From Candidatus Caenarcanales bacterium (GTDB lineage Bacteria; Cyanobacteriota; Vampirovibrionia; Caenarcaniphilales; Caenarcanaceae): a stretch of 39,281 bases of DNA. The DNA lies in NCBI GenBank assembly GCA_030065015.1, contig JASJDU010000015.1, positions 1 through 39,281 of the forward strand, read 5' to 3'. Each line of letters begins with the position of its first letter. Positions within the stretch are counted from its first letter, which is position 1. Positions 16,837-25,352 of this stretch are shown here, piece by piece. The notes under the pieces were generated by a model. It searched no databases and was not told the origin of the DNA. It saw nothing but the letters and a program-made list of their open reading frames with translations. A program made the position numbers and the translations under genes.

Positions 16837-17290
16837 TGGTGGAGGCGGAGAAGAACTGCCCTTCTCGTCCGCAAAGTCTTTGCATAAAAATACTACAAGC
16901 TTAGCCTTAAATTTGCTTTTTACTGTAGCTGAGTTAAAGCCCTCTAACAGGATTGTAAGTTATTTGTTTTTCGTCTAAGCATTACCACTTACGAAAGTAA
17001 CCCCTGGACTATTCACCTATTGTTACTGAATTAAAACTGGTGAACCGTTTCAACTCAGTGTCATCTTCGAACTATTATCTATATAAAGTTCGTTTAAGCA
17101 GCAACTGGTGCTGTTGGGAATTGAACAATATTGTTAGCTGCTTTAGCTTCTTTGTAATCGTTCAATGAAATGACGTTATTTTGTACTTTTGCACGTTTTA
17201 AGTTTGTTTAGGATGGATTAACGAGATTGGCCTAAACATCCTCGGCTTGCATTCTTATGTTCAGATATCACGTCAAACCTACTCGCCCCC
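16837..17290 (-). ncRNA. ssrA: Transfer-messenger RNA (one-piece tmRNA)
   Basis: tmRNA rescues ribosomes stalled on broken mRNAs and adds a degradation tag. The 5' end GGGGGCG (17290-17284) pairs with CGCCTCC just before the encoded ACCA at 16840-16837, forming the seven-base acceptor stem. The 5' half continues GAGTAGGTTTGACGTGATAT and the 3' half contains a T-arm-like GAGAAGGGCAGTTCTTCTC; both are typical tmRNA ends. The tag frame lies in the middle (17138-17094). Length 454 bases. It is in the normal order, not the permuted two-piece form known in some marine picocyanobacteria. It lies on the same strand as the EF-hand gene downstream, with no classical terminator visible. Confidence 0.95.
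17094..17138 (-). other. tmRNA tag reading frame, ANNIVQFPTAPVAA
   Basis: Within ssrA the frame GCT AAC AAT ATT GTT ... GTT GCT GCT TAA encodes ANNIVQFPTAPVAA. I take GCT at 17138 as the resume codon because cyanobacterial tags start ANNIV or ANKIV; the preceding GCA would add one more Ala. The VAA end is the signal read by ClpXP/ClpAP-type proteases. The TAA is at 17096-17094. Confidence 0.85.
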
Positions 17291-17499
17291 ATAAAATTGG
17301 TTTTATTAATGAGTAGAGACTTAACATTATCAATATACCACTTTGTGCTTGAAGGCAACCAAGAAAATGCCTTTGGATTTCATGTAACATCCAGCAAATA
17401 ATATGTACAAAATTATTAAGTGTTTACTAAAAAATATCTATTTCTTAATGGAACAATTTAGAATCCAAAGTTAATACAAAAGTAAAACGCGCAAGTTAA

Positions 17500-18189
17500 A
17501 TGTATATCCCTGCTGCAAAAACTCATAATTTTGACTTTTTGAAAATTCACGAAAATTTAGGCTCTTTAAATAAGACAATAAACAGAAGGGATAAATCAAC
17601 TGAATCAAATCAAGAACCACCAAGGTCAAGACAGGTCTACTCATTTCCCAAATTCCTAGATTTAGCTGGTAAGACAAATCCATTGGCAACTGTAAATTCT
17701 ATTAAGGTTAGTTTCCAAAACCTTGTAGCATCCTTAGAACTTAGAACTTTTCAGCAAGTTGAACGTTTTATAACTCCGCAGATAGAGAAGACTCCTATCA
17801 ATGATTATTTAACTGAACAATATTTAGGTTTAAAAAAATTCTTTAACAGAGCTTTTGAAAAAGTTCAGGTTAAAGAGTTTTTTCCCGCTTATTTAACATC
17901 TTCGGGTGACAGTGAGCTTAACCAAAAAATCGATCCTCATTACATTACAGACATGGCGAGAAACATAGATGAAGAGGTGAAACTAAAACAAAGGAAACTA
18001 GAACATGAAAAAAATAAAGATATTGGAGAAAAAATAGAAGAGGGGCTGAATCCAGTTGAGCTTCAAGGACTAATTAATAGTGCTAAAAGTCAACAAAATG
18101 AAGTGGAATTTTTACTTGAAGAAATAGATACGGATGTGGAAGCCAGTAAAATTAGACTATATCAAAAAAATAATTTGAATAAAGACTAA
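17500..18189 (+). CDS. Cytoplasmic protein of unknown function (229 residues)
   Basis: I do not recognise this family. There is no signal peptide or membrane helix. The first ~50 residues look disordered and polar (NKTINRRDKSTESNQEPPRS). The middle is alpha-helical (SFQNLVASLELRTFQQVERF, YLGLKKFFNRAFEKV). From about residue 150 a highly charged helix or coiled coil follows (EEVKLKQRKLEHEKNKDIGE), ending acidic and then basic. It ends 15 bases before the convergent acyl-CoA synthetase gene. The coding character is good, and the start is the first ATG after the tmRNA promoter region. Confidence 0.7.
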   Translation: MYIPAAKTHNFDFLKIHENLGSLNKTINRRDKSTESNQEPPRSRQVYSFPKFLDLAGKTNPLATVNSIKVSFQNLVASLELRTFQQVERFITPQIEKTPINDYLTEQYLGLKKFFNRAFEKVQVKEFFPAYLTSSGDSELNQKIDPHYITDMARNIDEEVKLKQRKLEHEKNKDIGEKIEEGLNPVELQGLINSAKSQQNEVEFLLEEIDTDVEASKIRLYQKNNLNKD

Positions 18190-18204
18190 AAACAAATAGA
18201 ACCT

Positions 18205-19686
18205 TCAACTTTTCAAGAATCTCCTCAAAGGTTTTCCAGAAGGCGTTTGGGGAATATTATCAACTATTTCATAGTAGTTTGGTTGCTTGTATTTAGCTAG
18301 GTGCTCAATGCAAAAACTTCTTAATTCATTAATTAAACCCTTTAGATCTTCATCTGAAACCAGTTGGTTTTTAGGAACAATGAATGCTTTAATTTTTTGA
18401 TTTTGAAGCTCATTATCGATGCCCATAACAACTGCTTGCAAAACCCCAGGGTGTTTTTGAAGAATTTCCTCAACCTCTCTCGGGTAAACCTTAAAACCAG
18501 AACGAATAATCAAATCCTTTTTTCTATCCACCAAAAAGAGATAACCTTCCTCGTCAAAATATCCAAGGTCACCGGTTAATAGATAATTCTCCTCATCAAA
18601 AGCTCTTTTGGTTAAACTTTCCTCAAAAAGATAACCGGGAGTAACAATTGGGCCTTTAATACAAACTTCTCCAACTTCATTTGCAGAATTTATCTTATTA
18701 CCTTTCTCATCAATCAACTTATAAGTTACACCATTTATAGGTTTTCCCACTGATGACGGTTTTCTTAGACCATCCAATGGATTACTAAAAGCCATTGAGC
18801 ATGTTTCTGTAAGACCATACCCCTCTTGAACGGGAGCTCCAAAATGCTTTTCGATTTCAGAGAATAAAGTTTCAGACATAGGAGCTGCACCACTGTGACA
18901 AACCCTAAGCTTAGGAAAACTCATTGGATTCTTTTCTAAATATCTCACCATTAACTGATACATAGTTGGAACTGCGATGAGAACGGTTATATTATTATCT
19001 CTAAGCATTGTTAAAGCTTCTCTTACATTAAAATGCTTCAAAAGATGTATTCGACAGCCTACCTCCTTTGCGGCCCACATAACATCCATTTGGCCAAAAA
19101 CATGACTCAAAGAGAGTATTCCTAAGAAAGAGTCATTAGGTGTTAATTTCAATACTCTACTTGCTGAAGCAACTTGGGATTTTATATTTGACTGAGTGAG
19201 CATTACGCCCTTTGGGCTTCCTGTTGTTCCAGATGTATAAATAATGGCTCGTAAATCAGTCGGAATTTTATGATTTGCTTGCTTTTTAAAACTAGTACGT
19301 TCTTTAGAGGATTCCTCAATAAACCTATTACTTCTCTCACTGCTTTTATTGGGGCTATGTAAATCTGGGCAAATCTGCTGGATGGTGAACTGCTTAGCTA
19401 AGTTTTCCAAATTATCGAAGCTAATAATTAACTTGGCTCCAGAGTGAAGATAAATGTTTTCAAGCTCACTTTTCGTGAGTAACGGGCTTACAGTGACTGG
19501 AATACAATTAATCTGAAGAAGAGCAAAGTAGGTAATAATAAAATCAATCTCATTCCAAAAGCGAACAATTACTCTGTCCTGATAACTAAGTTCTAATTCA
19601 GTTAATGCCAAAGCAAACTGTCTTATCTTCTGATTTAAATCATCATCAAATTGTATAAATGAGCTTTTGCGCTCAAAATCGTTCAT
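18205..19686 (-). CDS. AMP-forming acyl-CoA synthetase / ligase
   Basis: This 493-residue enzyme belongs to the ANL superfamily, which activates a carboxylic acid with ATP and passes it to CoA or a carrier protein. Visible motifs: P-loop TSGTTGSPKG (151-160), GYGLTETCS (A5), TGDLGYFDEEGYLFLVDRKK (A7/A8), the hinge SGFKVYPREVEEIL, and the catalytic Lys of PSGKPLRR (K485). The overall form is that of long-chain-fatty-acid or 4-coumarate-type CoA ligases; the substrate cannot be read from sequence. The N-terminal domain is a little short and residues ~110-140 look like a low-complexity insert (SPNKSSERSN...). No carrier protein or fatty-acid gene is adjacent. Confidence 0.9.
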   Translation of the reverse strand: MNDFERKSSFIQFDDDLNQKIRQFALALTELELSYQDRVIVRFWNEIDFIITYFALLQINCIPVTVSPLLTKSELENIYLHSGAKLIISFDNLENLAKQFTIQQICPDLHSPNKSSERSNRFIEESSKERTSFKKQANHKIPTDLRAIIYTSGTTGSPKGVMLTQSNIKSQVASASRVLKLTPNDSFLGILSLSHVFGQMDVMWAAKEVGCRIHLLKHFNVREALTMLRDNNITVLIAVPTMYQLMVRYLEKNPMSFPKLRVCHSGAAPMSETLFSEIEKHFGAPVQEGYGLTETCSMAFSNPLDGLRKPSSVGKPINGVTYKLIDEKGNKINSANEVGEVCIKGPIVTPGYLFEESLTKRAFDEENYLLTGDLGYFDEEGYLFLVDRKKDLIIRSGFKVYPREVEEILQKHPGVLQAVVMGIDNELQNQKIKAFIVPKNQLVSDEDLKGLINELRSFCIEHLAKYKQPNYYEIVDNIPQTPSGKPLRRFLKS

Positions 19687-19746
19687 TTACTTTTTGAACT
19701 GAATTTCAAAATTTTATAAAATCTCACTAAAAGCTCAACAAAAAAA

Positions 19747-20094
19747 TTATTTTTTAAGGCCTTCAACTAAGTTTTTAAAAGCTTCAAAGTTATTCATTGC
19801 AAGGTCTGCTAATTGCTTCCGATCCAAATCCACTTCGTTTTTCTTTAATAAATCGATTAAAGCGCTATATCTAATACCCAATTGACGAGCACCAGCATTA
19901 ATTCTAACTATCCAAAGAGCTCTAAAATCACGCTTTTTGTTACGTCTATCGCGGTATGCATTTTTTCCAGCCTTTGTAAAAGCTCTATCCGCAGTTGTGA
20001 ATAATCTGTTTTGAGCTCCTCTAAAACCTTTTGTCGCTTTTAATATTTTTTTTCTTCTTTTGCGAGCGACATTGCCTCTTTTAACCCTTGCCAT
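19747..20094 (-). CDS. rplT: Ribosomal protein L20
   Basis: L20 is an early assembly protein of the 50S subunit that binds 23S rRNA. The 115 residues are full length, with the very basic N-terminal arm ([20 protein letters not shown]) and conserved segments [27 protein letters not shown] and the C-terminal globular part. It lies 19 bases after rpmI with GGGAG upstream of its start. In many bacteria L20 represses its own operon by binding the leader; the leader upstream of rpmI here has a notable hairpin. Confidence 0.98.
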   Translation of the reverse strand: MARVKRGNVARKRRKKILKATKGFRGAQNRLFTTADRAFTKAGKNAYRDRRNKKRDFRALWIVRINAGARQLGIRYSALIDLLKKNEVDLDRKQLADLAMNNFEAFKNLVEGLKK

Positions 20095-20113
20095 TTGCTA
20101 TCTATATCTCCCT

Positions 20114-20320
20114 TTACGCGTATGGTAGTAAATCGTTTAACCTTTTTGCATTAACATCGTCCAATGCTTTATGTCTTCTCAGTTTACGTTTTACTTTACT
20201 TCTCATATGAGTATTAATGTGCTTAATACCCGATTGCTTAGCCAAAAACTTACCGGAAGCAGTTTTCTTGAAACGCTTACTTACTGCCTTGTTTGTTTTT
20301 AGTTTGTACTTAACAGCCAT
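20114..20320 (-). CDS. rpmI: Ribosomal protein L35
   Basis: The 68-residue L35 has the family's start (MAVKYKLKTNKAVSKRFKKT) and the basic core KHINTHMRSKVKRKLRRH. It is first in an rpmI-rplT unit. infC, which precedes rpmI in E. coli and Bacillus, is absent; the next gene upstream is divergent. Confidence 0.97.
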   Translation of the reverse strand: MAVKYKLKTNKAVSKRFKKTASGKFLAKQSGIKHINTHMRSKVKRKLRRHKALDDVNAKRLNDLLPYA

Positions 20321-20388
20321 TGTTCATTTAATTAACAAAGAGGCTTAAAATACTAACATTTCCGATGCTAATTTTAAAGTGCCTGTGT

Positions 20389-20422
20389 TTTAAATCTTCC
20401 TTGAACACAATCAAGATTTAAA
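20389..20422 (-). promoter_or_regulatory. Hairpin in the rpmI-rplT leader (possible L20 control site)
   Basis: A perfect ten-base inverted repeat, TTTAAATCTT (20389-20398) and AAGATTTAAA (20413-20422), with a 14-base loop, lies 69-102 bases upstream of the rpmI start. No T-run follows on the minus strand, so it is not a simple terminator. L20 autoregulation through leader RNA structure is known in other bacteria, which suggests but does not show a role here. It also lies 138 bases before the divergent GCS2 gene. Confidence 0.4.
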
Positions 20423-20559
20423 CCTTTTCTTAATTTTAGATTTCTACCGAATAAGAGTTTGTTTACATTTTAATGATTACTAATTAAGAAAAACAAAAAA
20501 CATTAAAGGAATATAATTTCACTCCACAAAAGTTAAAGTTTTTAAATTTAGTCAAGACA

Positions 20560-21915
20560 ATGAGAGTTACAACGATAAAAGATAGAAGACTCTGTGGCTT
20601 TGAAGTTGAATTTCCTCTTTATAATGCAGAGAAACTACTTGGTAAAGACAATAGTACTCCAGTAGCTGAAATTATTCCTGCTGCAAAAGAGATAGTCGCT
20701 CAACTGCCCAAAATCACTAGTACAGAACCCCTTGGAGCATTTTTAGAATATAAGACGGCTGCATGTAGTAACTTTTCTGATTTAGTAAGAAATTCGGCGA
20801 ACCAAATAAAAAAATTGTCTTTGAAAATGCTGGAATTTGGTATTGTTCCCGGTTGCTCTGGAACAATACCAGATAAAGGTACAAACTGTTTAACTGATTC
20901 TTCTAATCCATATTATATTTTCATACAAAAGAAGTGGAATGAAAGTGTATCCACAGGTGGCGTTCATCTAAATGTAGGTTCAAATTCAGATCAGGAACTT
21001 TTTGATATTTGGCCATTTCTGAGGGTTTTGTCATCATTAAATTTAGGCTTCACTTCTTCATCCACTGCTTTAAGAGGAGAGCCTAGATATATAGGAAAAG
21101 AAGGGCATTTTAATCACTCCTATCGGCAATTGATTTTTCCACAGTTTCCGAAAGAAAGTGAAATGCCTTTTTTCAAAGATAAGAATCAATTTGTTGACTG
21201 GTTTAATAAAAGAATTAAAAACCTGAAATCACAAACTGAATATAAAGATGTTAATGAAAAGTATTTAGCAAGACTCCTTTGGAATTCCGTAAGACCTAAC
21301 GGTGACAATAGACCTTTCGACCTCAATAGACTTGAAGGAAGAACCTCAGATAACACATACTTATCATTGATACATTCTTCTATGGCTTTTCAATTGTGTT
21401 TAACAGAGTTTTTATCTCAGAATATGAATAGCCTAAAGAACTTTAGGCCACAGCAGAAAGATCTAGACAATTTAGAAATAAACCTTCTACAGGTAGGTTT
21501 GAATGGACTTGATGGAAAGTTTGAGAATACCTTTAATTATATATTCAACAAAGATGTTAAGACTCATAGGCAAGCTTTAAAGGTTCTTCTAGAAAATTAT
21601 TTACTTCCGATTTCAGAAAAACTTGGACTTAGAGAGCAGTTACAACTATTGGTTGAAATTGCTCATTCTGAAAGACAAACAGTCTCAGAAAAAAAAATAA
21701 AAATATACAAAGAATTAAGCAACGACATTATTGGTCATGCAGAAAAGAGAATGACAATAGAATGGATTAATGATTTAGAAGAAGTACTTAATAGAGTGAA
21801 TGGCACAAAGTTGTCTCTAGAAGACTATTGGACAGAACTTAAAAGTCAGCTAAATCTCCCTCAATTCATTTTTTATGATTTCAACAAAGGTCTAACTGGC
21901 ATATCAAATCTTTAA
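20560..21915 (+). CDS. GCS2-family carboxylate-amine ligase (glutamate-cysteine ligase-like)
   Basis: The 451 residues show a spread of GCS2/YbdK-like active-site motifs: GFEVEF (13-18, acidic metal ligands), the FLEYKTA strand (61-67), GGVHLNVG (133-140, counterpart of the HVHVG strand), ALRGEPR (170-176), WNSVRP (241-246) and LEGRTSD (258-264). Such enzymes join a carboxylate to an amine using ATP; plant, proteobacterial and cyanobacterial members make gamma-glutamylcysteine, others have unknown substrates. From about residue 280 an alpha-helical C-terminal part follows. The family call is good, the substrate open. No gshB is adjacent. The gene diverges from rpmI-rplT; a small orphan follows after 49 bases. 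Confidence 0.75.
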   Translation: MRVTTIKDRRLCGFEVEFPLYNAEKLLGKDNSTPVAEIIPAAKEIVAQLPKITSTEPLGAFLEYKTAACSNFSDLVRNSANQIKKLSLKMLEFGIVPGCSGTIPDKGTNCLTDSSNPYYIFIQKKWNESVSTGGVHLNVGSNSDQELFDIWPFLRVLSSLNLGFTSSSTALRGEPRYIGKEGHFNHSYRQLIFPQFPKESEMPFFKDKNQFVDWFNKRIKNLKSQTEYKDVNEKYLARLLWNSVRPNGDNRPFDLNRLEGRTSDNTYLSLIHSSMAFQLCLTEFLSQNMNSLKNFRPQQKDLDNLEINLLQVGLNGLDGKFENTFNYIFNKDVKTHRQALKVLLENYLLPISEKLGLREQLQLLVEIAHSERQTVSEKKIKIYKELSNDIIGHAEKRMTIEWINDLEEVLNRVNGTKLSLEDYWTELKSQLNLPQFIFYDFNKGLTGISNL

Positions 21916-21964
21916 TCTGCTTGAGGTTGCCTTAACTTCATTCAAACTACTCTTTTCTATAACA

Positions 21965-22207
21965 ATGTCAATTAAAGAACTTTTCCACCCACTGCTTAAG
22001 AGATCTTTTCCTTGGCCAAAAACAAATCAAATATTAAAAAAAACAGCAAAAGTAAGTGAAAATCAAGCAAATACGCAACGCAAAAAAATACAGATTAATT
22101 CTCCTTATAATCCTAACCCAGAGGATATTGAAGCAATTAACAAACTAATGCAAGAGTCTTCTGATAAAGAACTGGAGAGGATTTTTGATAACTGGAGCGG
22201 TGGTTAA
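21965..22207 (+). CDS. Small protein of unknown function (80 residues)
   Basis: The product is polar, basic in the first half (LLKRSFPWPKTNQILKKT) and acidic at the end (DIEAINKLMQESSDKELERI). There is no signal peptide or membrane segment. It lies 49 bases after the GCS2-like gene on the same strand and stops eight bases before the convergent RND gene. No Shine-Dalgarno sequence is evident. It may be cotranscribed with the ligase. I recognise no family. Confidence 0.5.
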   Translation: MSIKELFHPLLKRSFPWPKTNQILKKTAKVSENQANTQRKKIQINSPYNPNPEDIEAINKLMQESSDKELERIFDNWSGG

Positions 22208-22215
22208 AAGAAAAT

Positions 22216-25200
22216 TCAAGTCAACCTAGAAACCTTACGTTTGAACCTCAATTTAAAATAATCCCTGGATCTAACAATGATTACATAAAGTATTGGCACA
22301 ACAAACAAACTTAGTATTGTGGAAAAGAACATTCCACCAAAAACTGCAGTTCCTAGCGAATGTCTACTTGCAGAACCGGCACCTTGGGCAAAAACCAAGG
22401 GCAAAACACCAAGAATAAAAGAAAATGAAGTCATTAATATTGGTCTAAAACGCGTAAGTGCAGAGCTTATTGCAGCACGAATTGGTTTTACACCTTTTGC
22501 TTTAAGCTGGTTTGCGTATTCAACTATCAAAATAGAGTTTTTACTGGCTAAACCCACCAGCATTACCAAACCAATCTGGCAATAAACATCATTTTGTAGA
22601 CCACGGGCAAACTGAGCAACTAGACCACCCAATATTGCCAAAGGAACCACTAAAAGAATTATGAATGGATCCACAAAGCTTTCATATTGGGCAGAAAGAA
22701 TCAAAAATACAAAAACGATTCCTAAAAAGAATATTACTAAAGCTAAATTTCCTGCTTCCAATTGCTCTCTTGCTATCCCAGCCCATTCGTAACTCATACC
22801 TCTCGGCAAAACTCGCTTTGCAACTCTATCCACAGCTTCAAGAGCCTGTCCAGAACTATAACCAAACATAGCAGAACCGTTGACACTGGTTGATCTAAAC
22901 AGATTGAAGTGCGTAATGTTTTGAGGTGAAACGGTTTCTTCCATGCTAATGAGATTGCTAAGCGGAATCATTTTGTCATCTGCATTTCGAACATAAAAAG
23001 TTTTAATATCATTGGGTTCTGAACGAAATTGTTTATCAGCTTGTGCATATACTCGGTAAACTCTGTTCATGAGATCAAAATCATTCACATAAATTGATCC
23101 TAAAAAGACTTGAAGTGTACTAAAAATCTCGTCTAAGTCAACTTTTAAAGATTTAGCTCTATCTCTAAGAACTTTAATGAATAGCTGAGGATCGTTAGCA
23201 GTAAAACTAGAAAAAACACCCACTAGTTCTTTTTCCTTATTTGCAGCCTGAATAAATTGTTGATTATATTTTGCTAAATCATCCAAGCTTAAGTTGGCTC
23301 CTTCAGACTTTATATAGAACTCAAAACCACCAAAATTCCCTAAACCTCTAATTGGAGGAGGAGCAAAAGGAATTACCATAGCACCCGGTATCGACATTAA
23401 CTTTGGTCTCACCCTCTCAATAACAACTGCTGAAGATTTACCTTTACCTGGTCTCTCCTTCAAAGGTTTTAAGGTGGGAAAGAGCATTGCTTTGTTGGGA
23501 CCGGATCCCAAGAAACTAAAACCGGCAATTGCAAACAATCCTCTGATTTCAGGATCTGATAGTAAGACTTTTTCAACCCTAGCCATTACTTTACTCGTAT
23601 GTGCAAGGGAACTGCCGGCTGGAGCCTGAATACTCACAATAAAGTATCCACGATCATCTTGCGGAACGAAGGATGACGGAACTATTTTGTACATAAAAAC
23701 AGCCAATCCAGCAAAAATCAAAAACAAAATAACTACCAAAGTCTGTTTTCTAAAAGCTTTAAAAAGCAGGGATTTATATTGAACCCTCGTGAAATGAAGA
23801 AATTTATTTATCAAATCAAAAGCTTTTCCTTGCTTTTTCTCACCCTTTCGAATAATAAGAGCTGACAACGCTGGCGATAGAGTTAATGCATTGAAGGTTG
23901 AAATGATAATTGTAAAAACAATTGTTAAAGCAAATTGCTCATATAATTTACCGGTTGTTCCTGGAAACATTGCCACTGGAATAAAAACCGCCATGAGAAC
24001 CAGAGAAGTAGCTATAACAGCACCACTGATTTCTTTCATTGCCTCAGAAGCAGCTTTCATCGGAGACATGCCCTTTTGGTGAATATAGCGAGAAATATTC
24101 TCTAGAACAACAATTGCATCATCAACCACAACCCCTGTCGCCAAAGTTATACCGAATAAAGTGAGTGTGTTAATTGAGAAACCGAACATTTTCACAAATA
24201 AAAAGCTTCCAATCAAAGACACTGGAATTGTTATTGCTGGTATTAAAGTACTTCTCCAACTTTGTATGAAAAAGAAAATAACTAAAACCACCATTAAAAT
24301 TGCCAAAAGCAAAGTTATAACAACTTCCTTCATGGATTCTTCAACAAACTGTGCCGAGCTAAATGCAATACCATAATTTAGTCCAGGAGGAAAAGTCGGC
24401 CTCAATTCCTCTAATTTTTTACGGATGTTTTTGTCAACTTCGATTGTATTTGCATTTTGAAGGTGATTAATTAGAATCCCAACTGTATTTTCATTATTAT
24501 TGAACCTTAAGATACTGCTGTAATCTTCAGCACCAAGCTCAACCTTTGCAACATCTTTGATCTTTACTAAAGTTCCATCATTACCTTCTTTAAGGGCTAT
24601 TTCTTCGAATTCTTCTTTGGACAAAAGTCTTCCTTTTGCCCTTACACTCATTTGAAAAGCTTGTCCTTCTTCAAATGGCGGCTGTCCTATTTGTCCTGCA
24701 GCAACCTGTACATTTTGTTCTCTTAATGATTGAACTACATCACTAGCACTTAGTTTCCTCGCAGCAAGTTTATTGGGATCTAACCAAACCCTCATTGCGT
24801 ATTTTCTAGAACCAAAAACAAAAACTTCACTAACACCCGGAACTCTTAATAATTCATCTTTGATATATCGATCTACAAAATTACTAATGAAATATTTATC
24901 GTATTTATTATTTTCAGCATAAAAGCCAAAAACCATTACTAAAGCATTCGAAGACTTTTCAACGGAAATCCCAGTTCGGTTAACTTCATCGGGTAATCTT
25001 GCCTCTGCCCTTTTTACTCTATTTTGGATATCTAAAACTGCATCATCAGCATTTCTCCATGGCTCTAGGGTAACAGTTATCGAGCTTGCACCATTGTTAC
25101 CACTTGTTGAAGTAATATATCTTGCGCCTTCGGTACCATTAATTTCTTGCTCTAGTGGTATGGTAACCGAGGACTCAACAACTTTTGCATTAGCGCCGGT

Positions 25201-25350
25201 GTAATTCGCAGAAACTCTAATTTGGGAAGGAGCAATATTGGGAAATTGAGCAACCGGTAAATTGGGGATCGAAATTGCACCAGCCAAAACAAAAATCAAA
25301 GAACAGACAATTGCAAAGATTGGTCTTTTAATAAAATAATCAACAAACAT
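22216..25350 (-). CDS. RND efflux pump, inner-membrane transporter (AcrB/HAE1 type)
   Basis: At 1044 residues this is a full-length hydrophobe/amphiphile-efflux RND pump. It begins MFVDYFIKRPIFAIVCSL, as AcrB relatives do, followed by the conserved periplasmic start LPVAQFPNIAPSQIRVSANY. Twelve membrane helices flank two large periplasmic domains. The proton-relay Asp pair is D410-D411 in GVVVDDAIVVLENI. C-terminal landmarks include LSAQYESFVDPFIILLVVPL and GLASKNSILIVEYA. It would form a trimer driven by the proton gradient, exporting drugs, detergents or lipids through TolC. It is third in a tolC-MFP-RND operon and starts two bases after the MFP stop codon. Confidence 0.97.
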   Translation of the reverse strand: MFVDYFIKRPIFAIVCSLIFVLAGAISIPNLPVAQFPNIAPSQIRVSANYTGANAKVVESSVTIPLEQEINGTEGARYITSTSGNNGASSITVTLEPWRNADDAVLDIQNRVKRAEARLPDEVNRTGISVEKSSNALVMVFGFYAENNKYDKYFISNFVDRYIKDELLRVPGVSEVFVFGSRKYAMRVWLDPNKLAARKLSASDVVQSLREQNVQVAAGQIGQPPFEEGQAFQMSVRAKGRLLSKEEFEEIALKEGNDGTLVKIKDVAKVELGAEDYSSILRFNNNENTVGILINHLQNANTIEVDKNIRKKLEELRPTFPPGLNYGIAFSSAQFVEESMKEVVITLLLAILMVVLVIFFFIQSWRSTLIPAITIPVSLIGSFLFVKMFGFSINTLTLFGITLATGVVVDDAIVVLENISRYIHQKGMSPMKAASEAMKEISGAVIATSLVLMAVFIPVAMFPGTTGKLYEQFALTIVFTIIISTFNALTLSPALSALIIRKGEKKQGKAFDLINKFLHFTRVQYKSLLFKAFRKQTLVVILFLIFAGLAVFMYKIVPSSFVPQDDRGYFIVSIQAPAGSSLAHTSKVMARVEKVLLSDPEIRGLFAIAGFSFLGSGPNKAMLFPTLKPLKERPGKGKSSAVVIERVRPKLMSIPGAMVIPFAPPPIRGLGNFGGFEFYIKSEGANLSLDDLAKYNQQFIQAANKEKELVGVFSSFTANDPQLFIKVLRDRAKSLKVDLDEIFSTLQVFLGSIYVNDFDLMNRVYRVYAQADKQFRSEPNDIKTFYVRNADDKMIPLSNLISMEETVSPQNITHFNLFRSTSVNGSAMFGYSSGQALEAVDRVAKRVLPRGMSYEWAGIAREQLEAGNLALVIFFLGIVFVFLILSAQYESFVDPFIILLVVPLAILGGLVAQFARGLQNDVYCQIGLVMLVGLASKNSILIVEYANQLKAKGVKPIRAAISSALTRFRPILMTSFSFILGVLPLVFAQGAGSASRHSLGTAVFGGMFFSTILSLFVVPILYVIIVRSRDYFKLRFKRKVSRLT

Positions 25351-25352
25351 AG

